A stretch of 5,706 bases of DNA from Bacteroidales bacterium (GTDB lineage: Bacteria > Bacteroidota > Bacteroidia > Bacteroidales > UBA932). The notes under the pieces were generated by a model. It made no database searches. It saw only the letters and a program-made list of their open reading frames with translations, and had not been told where the DNA came from. The translations under genes were made by a program, and so were the position numbers. The stretch lies in the NCBI GenBank assembly GCA_016295245.1, contig JAEDLO010000095.1:1-5706 (forward strand), written 5' to 3'. Positions within the stretch are counted from its first letter, which is position 1, and each line of letters begins with the position of its first letter. Below, one piece after another: positions 1 to 5,243 of this stretch.

Positions 1-1
1 C

Positions 2-208
2 ATACGAGAGGCCATCGAAGAGATTGACCCCGAGCGCGCCGACCACAGGTTGGAACGCCTGATGGAAAAGAAATGGGCGTCGCTGTCAGACGACCCTCAG
101 GGGAAGCTCAAACTCCTGCGTTATGCCCTCGGAAGAGGGTATCTCTACGAGCAGGTCAAGCCTCTGGTGGATAAGCTCACCAAGGGGTCAGTTTCAGACG
201 ATATTTGA
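2..208 (+). CDS. recX: Regulatory protein RecX, C-terminal part (5' end outside window)
   Basis: The reading frame is open from base 2 to a TGA at 206-208 and gives 68 residues. The fragment is charged and helical. It contains an R-L-x-x-L-M-E-K-K-W segment followed by L-R-Y-A-L-G-R-G-Y-x-Y-E-Q-V, which matches the last three-helix repeat of RecX proteins (typically E-K-K-W ... L-x-R-F/Y-L-x-x-R-G-F/Y). RecX binds RecA filaments in the cytoplasm and limits RecA recombinase and SOS co-protease activity. Only about the final third to half of a normal 150-200 residue RecX is present, so start, promoter and upstream neighbour cannot be seen. Its last 32 bases overlap, tail to tail, the end of the minus-strand acyltransferase-like gene, leaving no room for a terminator between them. 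The RecX call is inferred from motif resemblance to the C-terminal repeat. Confidence 0.8.
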   Translation: MREAIEEIDPERADHRLERLMEKKWASLSDDPQGKLKLLRYALGRGYLYEQVKPLVDKLTKGSVSDDI

Positions 209-656
209 CATTGCAGTAGCCCTCGCCGCACACTTCTCCCTCAGCCTGGAAGCCAAGCTTCTCATACACACGGCCGCCGTCCGGATAATTCAGGTCGGCG
301 TAGCTCATTATGTCGTCGGGATGCTGTTCGGCTATGAAGGCATCAAGCAGCTTGCTCATTCCGCCGGTCACCCGCACCCCGCTGAGTGAGGCATAGCGTA
401 TCCACTCGAAGGAGCGCACCATCCTCTCCCCCTTCTTCCAGCACCTTGCCGACGAGAAGACGGCGACTGCCACGAGGGTTCCTTCAGGCAGGCGGGCTTC
501 AGCGCTGCCGGTGCTGCGCCTGACGAAGAGGCCGTAGCGGTAGCGGCTGCCTGTCGCGCCGAGCCTGTGGTTGGAATCAAGAAAGGCGGCGGCTGTGGCC
601 TTGTCGATACGCGCGACCTCGCAGTTGCGGGCAAAGATATTGACGAGATTGTCCAT
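177..656 (-). CDS. Small acyltransferase-like protein (GNAT/Mom-like fold suspected), coupled to tdk
   Basis: This gene encodes 159 residues of unknown function. An upstream in-frame ATG at 695 exists, but I chose the ATG at 656-654 because it overlaps the tdk stop codon as TAATG, a normal translational-coupling junction, and removes 13 residues that would lie inside tdk. Visible motifs are N-H-R-L-G-A (29-34), an L-V-A-V-A-V-F strand (61-67), S-F-E-W-I-R-Y (82-88), V-T-G-G-M-S-K-L-L (96-104), I-M-S-Y-A-D (116-121) and G-G-R-V-Y-E-K-L-G-F (127-136). The order of a central strand, a glycine turn before a helix, and a terminal Y-x-x-L-G-F is typical of GNAT-type acyltransferases. From memory, the E-x-I-R-Y / GG-x-SKL / I-x-SY-x-D set also resembles domains attached to phage homing endonucleases and the Mom DNA-modification family. 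Substrate is unknown. It should be co-transcribed with tdk, and its end overlaps recX by 32 bp. Confidence 0.72.
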   Translation of the reverse strand: MDNLVNIFARNCEVARIDKATAAAFLDSNHRLGATGSRYRYGLFVRRSTGSAEARLPEGTLVAVAVFSSARCWKKGERMVRSFEWIRYASLSGVRVTGGMSKLLDAFIAEQHPDDIMSYADLNYPDGGRVYEKLGFQAEGEVCGEGYCNVKYRLKLTPW

Positions 657-1225
657 TATTCGCCGGCCATCGCAGCGTTGTAGCACTCCCTGCACAATGG
701 CTCATAGACATCCTTCTCGCCAAGGACGACGAGGCCCTTGTCGCGGCTCAAGCGGTGGGAGTGGTTGGCCAGGCGGCCGCATCTGACGCAGATGGCGTGC
801 ACCTTCTGGACATCCTCCGCCACAGCCATAAGCATAGGCATCGGGCCGAAAGGCTTACCCAGGTAGTCAGTGTCAAGGCCGGCTACTATCACCCTCTTGC
901 CCCTGTCGGCAAGCTGCTGGCACACGTCCACAAGGCTCTCATCGAAAAACTGGGCCTCATCGACTCCGACGACCTGCACATCCTCCCCTACCGACAGCAT
1001 TTCGACGGCTTTGGAGATAGGCGTGGATGTGATTTTGTGGAAGTCGTGGGAAACGACCTCAACTTCAGAGTAGCGCTTGTCCACTGAAGGTTTGAAAATG
1101 GCTATAGTCTGGTTTGCAAACTGGGCGCGGCGCAGACGGCGTATGAGTTCTTCGGTCTTGCCCGAGAACATCGAACCGCAGACGACTTCTATGCAGCCCG
1201 TTTTCTTGTGATTTTCTGAAAACAT
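656..1225 (-). CDS. tdk: Thymidine kinase (type II)
   Basis: This cytoplasmic enzyme of pyrimidine salvage phosphorylates thymidine to dTMP with ATP. The protein is 189 residues, a normal length for bacterial type II thymidine kinases. The P-loop G-S-M-F-S-G-K-T (17-24) binds ATP. D-E-A-Q-F-F (89-94) carries the Mg-binding aspartate and the catalytic glutamate E90. G-L-D-x-D-Y (116-121), with F126, forms the thymidine-binding region. Four cysteines, C146/C149 and C178/C181, make the structural zinc site. The lasso region runs to the Y-E-P-L-C-R-E-C-Y segment near the C terminus. The start at 1225 lies eight residues before the first core strand, and no Shine-Dalgarno sequence precedes it. It is the first gene of a two-gene unit: its TAA overlaps the ATG of the acyltransferase-like gene. 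It is divergent from rsmI. Confidence 0.97.
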   Translation of the reverse strand: MFSENHKKTGCIEVVCGSMFSGKTEELIRRLRRAQFANQTIAIFKPSVDKRYSEVEVVSHDFHKITSTPISKAVEMLSVGEDVQVVGVDEAQFFDESLVDVCQQLADRGKRVIVAGLDTDYLGKPFGPMPMLMAVAEDVQKVHAICVRCGRLANHSHRLSRDKGLVVLGEKDVYEPLCRECYNAAMAGE

Positions 1226-1237
1226 TGTTTAAATTTG
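1206..1237 (+). promoter_or_regulatory. Bacteroidota-type promoter for rsmI
   Basis: TAAATTTG at 1230-1237 matches the TAnnTTTG -7 element exactly, and TTG at 1206-1208 lies 21 bp upstream as a partial -33 element. The predicted start is around 1241, giving a leader of about 24 nt before the rsmI ATG. The -33 part lies inside the first codons of tdk, so this promoter overlaps the opposing tdk promoter. Confidence 0.5.
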
Positions 1238-1248
1238 TACTTGGGCTG

Positions 1249-1256
1249 CAAAGATA
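1249..1256 (-). promoter_or_regulatory. Bacteroidota -7 box for tdk
   Basis: On the minus strand this reads TATCTTTG, an exact fit to the TAnnTTTG element used by the Bacteroidota primary sigma factor. No exact TTTG -33 box is present. The best candidate is a T-run (minus-strand TTTTT, around 1275-1279) at roughly 19 bp spacing. If the box is centred near -7, transcription starts around 1245 and leaves about 20 nt before the tdk ATG. The position is inferred from consensus only. Confidence 0.5.
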
Positions 1257-1264
1257 TAAAAAAT

Positions 1265-2008
1265 ATGGCCGCTGAAAAAGGAATGCTCTACATAGTGCCG
1301 ACGCCGGTGGGAAACCTTGAGGATATGACCCTCAGGGCCGTCAGGGTGTTGAAGGAGGCGGATCTGATTCTCGCCGAGGACACACGCACCAGCTCGGTTC
1401 TGCTTCAGCATTTCGAAATACGCGGCAAACTCCTCTCCCATCACAAGTTCAACGAGCATCAGAGCGCCCTGCTCATCAAGGAGAGGATACTCAAGGGGGA
1501 AAACGTCGCCTTGATTTCGGACGCGGGCACACCCGGGATTTCGGATCCGGGTTTCCTGCTGGTGAGAACCTGCGCCGCCGAAGGAATCACCGTCAGCACC
1601 CTGCCGGGAGCGACGGCCTGCATCCCCGCCCTTGTCTCCTCAGGACTACCTTGCGACCGCTTTTGTTTCGAAGGCTTCCTGCCGCAGAAGAAGGGCCGCA
1701 AGACTATGATAGAAAACTTAACCAAAGAAAGCAGAACTATGATTTTTTACGAATCCCCAAGACGTCTGGTAAAGACGCTTGAACAGCTCTCCGAAGCCTT
1801 CGGAGCCGACAGGCAGTGCTCCGTAGCCCGCGAGATTTCCAAAGTTCACGAAGAACATTACAGAGGCAGTCTGGCCGAAGCCGCCGCCCATTTCACCCTC
1901 AACGAGCCGAAGGGTGAGATCGTCCTTGTAGTCGCCGGGCTAAGGGACGAAGGCGTGCGCGAACACCGCAACAAATACCGCCTCGACGATGAGCAGACGC
2001 AAGACTGA
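1265..2008 (+). CDS. rsmI: 16S rRNA (cytidine(1402)-2'-O)-methyltransferase
   Basis: RsmI transfers a methyl group from S-adenosylmethionine to the 2'-O of C1402 in the decoding centre of 16S rRNA. The protein is 247 residues and belongs to the tetrapyrrole-methylase (class III methyltransferase) fold. Family signatures are Y-I-V-P-T-P-V-G-N-L-E-D-M-T (9-22), L-A-E-D-T-R (36-41), the SAM-binding S-D-A-G-T-P-G-I-S-D-P-G (85-96), the following L-P-G-A-T-A segment, the G-F-L-P-x-K-K-G-R motif, F-Y-E-S-P-R-R, R-E-I-S-K-x-H-E-E and a final K-G-E-I-V-L-V-V strand. I start it at the ATG at 1265. The longer in-frame ATG at 1235 would begin inside the promoter box and add ten residues unlike the family. 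A-rich DNA, not a Shine-Dalgarno sequence, precedes the start. Its last 20 bases overlap the HhH gene, which suggests an operon. Confidence 0.95.
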   Translation: MAAEKGMLYIVPTPVGNLEDMTLRAVRVLKEADLILAEDTRTSSVLLQHFEIRGKLLSHHKFNEHQSALLIKERILKGENVALISDAGTPGISDPGFLLVRTCAAEGITVSTLPGATACIPALVSSGLPCDRFCFEGFLPQKKGRKTMIENLTKESRTMIFYESPRRLVKTLEQLSEAFGADRQCSVAREISKVHEEHYRGSLAEAAAHFTLNEPKGEIVLVVAGLRDEGVREHRNKYRLDDEQTQD

Positions 2009-2945
2009 AGGGAGTTCATCCACCTTCAAGATCGGCGCCGTCAGTCTCGCATTCCTTATACTGGGTTATCAGATTTCCGTGTTCATCCACAGAAGCTCCG
2101 TACTGCGTCTGGAGTCCCACAGGGACTGTCCTGACACCGTGTATATAGTGCAAACGCTGCCTTCTGAAGCGGTCGGCGGACGCGCCGGGGGACAGTCCCC
2201 GGATGCGGAGACAGAGCCGCGATCCGAAGGGCTCCGTTACGGCACTGCAAACCGGGGAGTTGAGTCTCGATGGAAGGCGGAAACCCTCAGGCAGAGCCCC
2301 GAGCGCAGCCTTGCTGCAAAGCAGGCCCTCTCCCGCAGGCGCAAGATCGAAACCTTCCGCTTCAATCCCAATACCGTCAGCACGGAGGAACTGGAGAGGT
2401 TGGGCTTCAGCCCCGCCCAAGCCGCCTCAATCGACAACTACCGCAAAAAGGGTGGGCGTTTCCGCCGCAAGAGCGACTTCGCCAAGTCCTATGTGGTTGC
2501 CGACTCGGTGTTCGAAAGGCTTGAAGACTTCATAGACATTCCCAGGACGGACATCAACACGGCTGACTCCGCTCTCTTTGAAGAGCTTCCCGGCATAGGT
2601 CCGTACTACGCGGCAAAGATGGTCAGTTACCGCGAGCAGCTGGGAGGCTATTCCTACCCCGAGCAGCTGATGGACCTGCCCCGCTTCGACTCGCTGAAAT
2701 TCAGTGCCCTTGCCGACCTGATCAGCTGTTCGCCGCCGCAGAAGCCCTTCGAGTTATGGAGCCTGAGCGCCGAAGAGCTGCGCTTTCACCCCTACATCCG
2801 CCAATGGAGGACCGCAAAGGCGATTGTGCTGTATCGCGACAGCACGCCGCGCGAAAAGTGGAGCGTGAGCGCCCTGTCGGAGGAGGGCATACTTGACGAA
2901 GTGACTGCGGGGAAACTGGCGCGTTGCGTCATTGCCCCGCCTTAG
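1989..2945 (+). CDS. Membrane-anchored helix-hairpin-helix (ComEA-related) DNA-binding protein
   Basis: The protein is 318 residues. After a basic N terminus (S-R-R-K) there is one hydrophobic segment at about 13-33, probably an inner-membrane anchor. A polar, arginine-rich, low-complexity linker follows (about 60-118). Then come three repeated units. HhH-like unit 1 spans about 123-182 (F-N-P-N-T-V ... L-G-F-S-P-A-Q-A). Unit 2 spans about 188-245 and is the best conserved: D-I-N-T-A-D, then L-P-G-I-G-P-Y-Y-A-A-K-M-V-S-Y-R. Unit 3 spans about 256-314 and is degenerate. ComEA-type HhH domains bind double-stranded DNA without sequence specificity, and in competent bacteria they pull DNA across the envelope. 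A role in DNA uptake or envelope DNA binding is inferred, not shown. The ATG overlaps rsmI by 20 bp, and the TAG lies 17 bp inside the end of convergent xerD. Confidence 0.85.
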   Translation: MSRRKTEGSSSTFKIGAVSLAFLILGYQISVFIHRSSVLRLESHRDCPDTVYIVQTLPSEAVGGRAGGQSPDAETEPRSEGLRYGTANRGVESRWKAETLRQSPERSLAAKQALSRRRKIETFRFNPNTVSTEELERLGFSPAQAASIDNYRKKGGRFRRKSDFAKSYVVADSVFERLEDFIDIPRTDINTADSALFEELPGIGPYYAAKMVSYREQLGGYSYPEQLMDLPRFDSLKFSALADLISCSPPQKPFELWSLSAEELRFHPYIRQWRTAKAIVLYRDSTPREKWSVSALSEEGILDEVTAGKLARCVIAPP

Positions 2946-3822
2946 AACGCGGATGGTGCGCAAGGACGGCGGCCTGCCAGGTGCTGGAGTCGATGTGGGT
3001 GTAGATCTCAGTCGTGAGTATGGACTCGTGGCCAAGCATCTCCTGTACCACGCGAAGGTCAGCACCCCTCTCGATGAGGTGGGTGGCGAAGGAATGGCGG
3101 AAACTGTGCGGGGAGATTTCTTTGCGCACCCCTGCGAGCAAGGCTTGCTCCTTGACCATCTTGAAAACGGATATGCGGCTCAGAGGCTTGCCGTTGCGGT
3201 TCAGGAAGACGATGTCGTCGTACTGCGGTCCTGCCGCCTGCGGGCGGGCGTCAAGATAAAGACAGAAGGCCCGGGCGGCGCACTCCCCCAGAGGCACAAG
3301 GCGCTGTTTGTTGCCCTTGCCGATGATCCTGACGAAGGCGTCCTCGACGTACACGTCCGAGATGTGCAGCGAGCAGGCCTCGCTCACACGCAGGCCGCAG
3401 CCGTAGAGCAGCTCGAGTATCGCCCGGTCGCGAAGGCCGTACCACGAACGCGTATCAACGCTGTCAATTATCGCTTCCACCTCCTCTACCGAAAGCACGC
3501 CGGGCAAATAGCGGGAAAGCTTGGGCGAGTCGATGGCGTCACAGGGGTTGTCCTTACGCTCGCCTTCGAGCACAAGGTAGTCGAAAAACGAGCGCAGCGA
3601 GCTCAGAAGCCTTGCCTGGCTGCGGCTGGAGATGTCTTCCGATCGGCTCAGGAGATATGCGTTCAAGTCTTCGGAGGCGGCATCGACAGGCGTTTTGCCG
3701 CAAAAGGCGAAAAACTCCCGGACATCCGATGAATAGGCGGCGACGGTGTTGGGCGAGAGATTCCTTTCGACCTTGAGATAGTAAGAAAAATCAGACAAAA
3801 ACTTGTTTATCGTGCCGTCCAT
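2929..3822 (-). CDS. xerD: Tyrosine recombinase XerD
   Basis: XerD works with a partner recombinase at dif to resolve chromosome dimers before division. The protein is 297 residues, the usual length. Residues 1-90 form the SAM-like core-binding domain (Y-L-K-V-E-R-N-L-S-P-N-T). The catalytic domain follows with all active-site residues in place: R145 (G-L-R-V-S-E), K169 (G-K-G-N-K-Q-R), H239 and R242 (H-S-F-R-H-S-F), H265 (L-G-H-E-S) and nucleophile Y274 (E-I-Y-T-H). The G-A-D-L-R-V-V-Q segment and the HHPR tail favour XerD over XerC and over integron or phage integrases, though family-level assignment is safer than the exact paralogue. The ATG at 3822 lies only 4 nt from its TAnnTTTG box, so the mRNA may be leaderless. 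Its 3' end overlaps the convergent HhH gene by 17 bp. No dif-like site is evident in the window. Confidence 0.93.
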   Translation of the reverse strand: MDGTINKFLSDFSYYLKVERNLSPNTVAAYSSDVREFFAFCGKTPVDAASEDLNAYLLSRSEDISSRSQARLLSSLRSFFDYLVLEGERKDNPCDAIDSPKLSRYLPGVLSVEEVEAIIDSVDTRSWYGLRDRAILELLYGCGLRVSEACSLHISDVYVEDAFVRIIGKGNKQRLVPLGECAARAFCLYLDARPQAAGPQYDDIVFLNRNGKPLSRISVFKMVKEQALLAGVRKEISPHSFRHSFATHLIERGADLRVVQEMLGHESILTTEIYTHIDSSTWQAAVLAHHPRSKAGQ

Positions 3823-3826
3823 ACGG

Positions 3827-3834
3827 CAAATATA
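3827..3834 (-). promoter_or_regulatory. Bacteroidota -7 box for xerD
   Basis: The minus strand reads TATATTTG, an exact TAnnTTTG match, ending 4 nt before the xerD start codon. If the box is centred near -7, transcription begins within a few bases of the ATG. No convincing TTTG -33 element lies at the expected distance, which would fall in the first codons of the divergent lipoprotein gene. Confidence 0.5.
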
Positions 3835-3843
3835 AAAAAATCC

Positions 3844-3851
3844 TAAATTTG
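3844..3851 (+). promoter_or_regulatory. Bacteroidota -7 box for the clostripain-family gene
   Basis: TAAATTTG matches TAnnTTTG exactly and ends 6 nt before the ATG at 3858, so the predicted start is at or within about 3 nt of the start codon. No clear -33 element is visible about 20 bp upstream. An in-frame TTG at 3849 is part of this box and is therefore an unlikely start codon. Confidence 0.5.
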
Positions 3852-3857
3852 CAGACT

Positions 3858-5138
3858 ATGAAATTGAAGCCAAGCTTGATTCTGCCGCTTTCGGCCATAA
3901 TTATCCTCCTTGCCGGGTCCTGCCGCAAAGAGGAGCAACCATACAGCGGCCTTTTCAGCCACAGTTTCCTCTATTACGGCAGCGCCTACAACAATCTTGA
4001 CACTTATATCAGTGAGAACGTCAGTGAAATGGCCCGCGGCACCCTGCCCTCAATCAGCGAGGACAAGGCCGTCTTCGCCTTCATCCATACAACGGACAGC
4101 CACGGCGACTACACCACTCCCGGCAAGGCAGTCCTCCTGAGGCTCTACACCAAGAACGGGGCGAACACGATCGATACGGTGAAGGTCTATCAACAGCCCG
4201 TGGTAAGCTCCGAACCGGAAATGATACGCAGAGTCCTGCTCGACGCGGACGAAATCTGCAAGGCCAGGACCCACGGCTTCCTCTTCTCTTCCCACGCGAC
4301 AGGCTTCCTGCCCAAGGGTTACAGCAAAAAGAGCGAAAGAGCCGTAACTCTCGGCTTTTCGGAAGACGTCCCCGCCATCCCGGGAACGGCGCCTTTCTAT
4401 GAAAACGATCCGGCATATCCCGTAACCAAATCCATCGGGGCACAATACACAGGTTCAAGCCTCAACTCCTACCAGATGAACTTGGAGGAGTTCGCCCTGG
4501 CCTTTCCTTTCAAGATGGACTACATAATCCTGGACGCCTGTCTCTGCGGGGGCGTGGAAGTCGCCTGCGAGCTGAGCCCGGTCTGCGACCTGCTGATAGC
4601 CAGCCCGACAGAAATAATCTGCGCAGGCTACGCCTATAACACTCTCTGTCAAAGACTTATGGCCAAGGAAGGGCCCGATCTAGAGGGAGTCTGCAAGGAT
4701 TATTTCGAAGTGATGAACGCGGTTTCGGACTCCTATCTGCGCTCAGCCACCATCAGTCTCATCGACTGCCGTCAGTTGGAGCAGCTCAAACAGACCTGCA
4801 GGGAAATCTTCCTCTCCTGCCGCGAAGGCCTCGACCGCCTTGGCAGGAACTGGTCTTCCACCGGGGTTCAGAAATATTTCTACGACTCTAAATCCTATTT
4901 CTTCGACCTACGGGACATAGCCCGTTTGTCCGACGCCACCCCGGAACAGCTCGACAGGCTTGACGCTGCCCTGGACAAGGCTGTGCCTTATTTCGCCCAC
5001 ACGGCCAGCTTCTTCGACTCCCTCGTCCTGGAGAACTGCTGCGGCCTGTCCGTGTACCTTCCGCAAGAGAACCTGAATGTCCTCAACGGGTATTACAGAA
5101 CTCTCGCCTGGAATAAAGCGACAAATTTGGTCAAGTAA
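3858..5138 (+). CDS. Clostripain-family (peptidase C11) cysteine peptidase, surface lipoprotein
   Basis: The protein is 426 residues. It begins with a lipoprotein signal peptide: K2 and K4, a hydrophobic stretch at 6-19, and a lipobox A-G-S-C with lipidated C22. R-K-E-E follows, which fits the K-(D/E)2 lipoprotein export signal described in Bacteroidota and so predicts outer-leaflet display. The C11 catalytic pair appears as H146 in S-S-H-A-T-G-F (usual form W-S-H-G-x-G) and C228 in L-D-A-C-L-C-G-G-V-E-V-A (usual D-A-C-L-M-G). L-L-I-A-S-P-T-E-I (245-253) is also typical of the family. Clostripain-type enzymes cleave after arginine or lysine, and fragipain in Bacteroides fragilis is a related member. 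The substrate here is unknown. There are 14 cysteines, 11 of them at or after the nucleophile. I chose the ATG at 3858 over the in-frame TTG at 3849, which lies in the promoter box. The gene is divergent from xerD. Confidence 0.88.
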   Translation: MKLKPSLILPLSAIIILLAGSCRKEEQPYSGLFSHSFLYYGSAYNNLDTYISENVSEMARGTLPSISEDKAVFAFIHTTDSHGDYTTPGKAVLLRLYTKNGANTIDTVKVYQQPVVSSEPEMIRRVLLDADEICKARTHGFLFSSHATGFLPKGYSKKSERAVTLGFSEDVPAIPGTAPFYENDPAYPVTKSIGAQYTGSSLNSYQMNLEEFALAFPFKMDYIILDACLCGGVEVACELSPVCDLLIASPTEIICAGYAYNTLCQRLMAKEGPDLEGVCKDYFEVMNAVSDSYLRSATISLIDCRQLEQLKQTCREIFLSCREGLDRLGRNWSSTGVQKYFYDSKSYFFDLRDIARLSDATPEQLDRLDAALDKAVPYFAHTASFFDSLVLENCCGLSVYLPQENLNVLNGYYRTLAWNKATNLVK

Positions 5139-5157
5139 ATAATAATCACTATATTTG
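5126..5157 (+). promoter_or_regulatory. Bacteroidota-type promoter for the L25 gene
   Basis: TTTG at 5126-5129 and TATATTTG at 5150-5157 are separated by 20 bp. Both elements fit the Bacteroidota consensus (TTTG, then TAnnTTTG), making this the best promoter in the window, as expected for a ribosomal protein gene. The -33 box lies in the last codons of the peptidase gene. The predicted transcription start is near 5161. Confidence 0.72.
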
Positions 5158-5160
5158 CGC

Positions 5161-5243
5161 CCGCATTTGAAAACCCGTAAGGGCTTTGGTGCAATGGGAT
5201 CCGGTCGGTTCCGGATTGAGTAACACATTTTAAATTTAACAAA
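5161..5243 (+). promoter_or_regulatory. Predicted structured 5' leader of the L25 mRNA
   Basis: About 83 nt separate the predicted transcription start from the L25 ATG, far more than in the other genes here. Two hairpins can be drawn. In the first, CCC 5174-5176 pairs with GGG 5181-5183 around a GTAA (GNRA-type) loop, extended past one A-C mismatch by AAA/TTT. In the second, ATCCGG 5199-5204 pairs perfectly with CCGGAT 5211-5216 around a 6-nt loop. The last 20 nt before the ATG are A/T-rich and probably unpaired, consistent with ribosome loading. Autogenous control by the ribosomal protein is a hypothesis only; I do not recognise a catalogued RNA motif. Confidence 0.45.

Noticed and set aside
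657..695. Longer start for the acyltransferase-like gene at 695
   Set aside because: It would overlap tdk by 40 bp, while the next ATG gives a clean TAATG junction.
755..1087. 110-codon plus-strand open frame opposite tdk
   Set aside because: It is antisense to a clear thymidine kinase, with no recognisable motif and no promoter or start context.
1235..1264. Longer rsmI start at the upstream ATG
   Set aside because: It would begin inside the -7 box, upstream of the predicted transcription start, and adds residues unlike the RsmI N terminus.
1789..1805. Perfect 7-bp inverted repeat (CTCCGAA/TTCGGAG, 3-nt loop) inside rsmI
   Set aside because: It lies in ordinary coding sequence with no T-run after it and no nearby gene end, so it is not a terminator and is probably chance.
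2932..3732. Long (266-codon) plus-strand open frame opposite xerD
   Set aside because: It is fully antisense to a gene with every tyrosine-recombinase catalytic residue, matches no family I know, and is the kind of shadow frame that GC-rich coding DNA produces.
2929..3822. xerD considered as a mobile-element integrase
   Set aside because: No attachment repeats, tRNA, excisionase or phage genes lie nearby, and its sequence and length fit the housekeeping XerD of Bacteroidota.
5171..5187. Hairpin after the peptidase gene considered as its transcription terminator
   Set aside because: The stem is only three GC pairs plus a weak extension, no T-tract follows, and it lies downstream of the L25 promoter; a leader element fits better.
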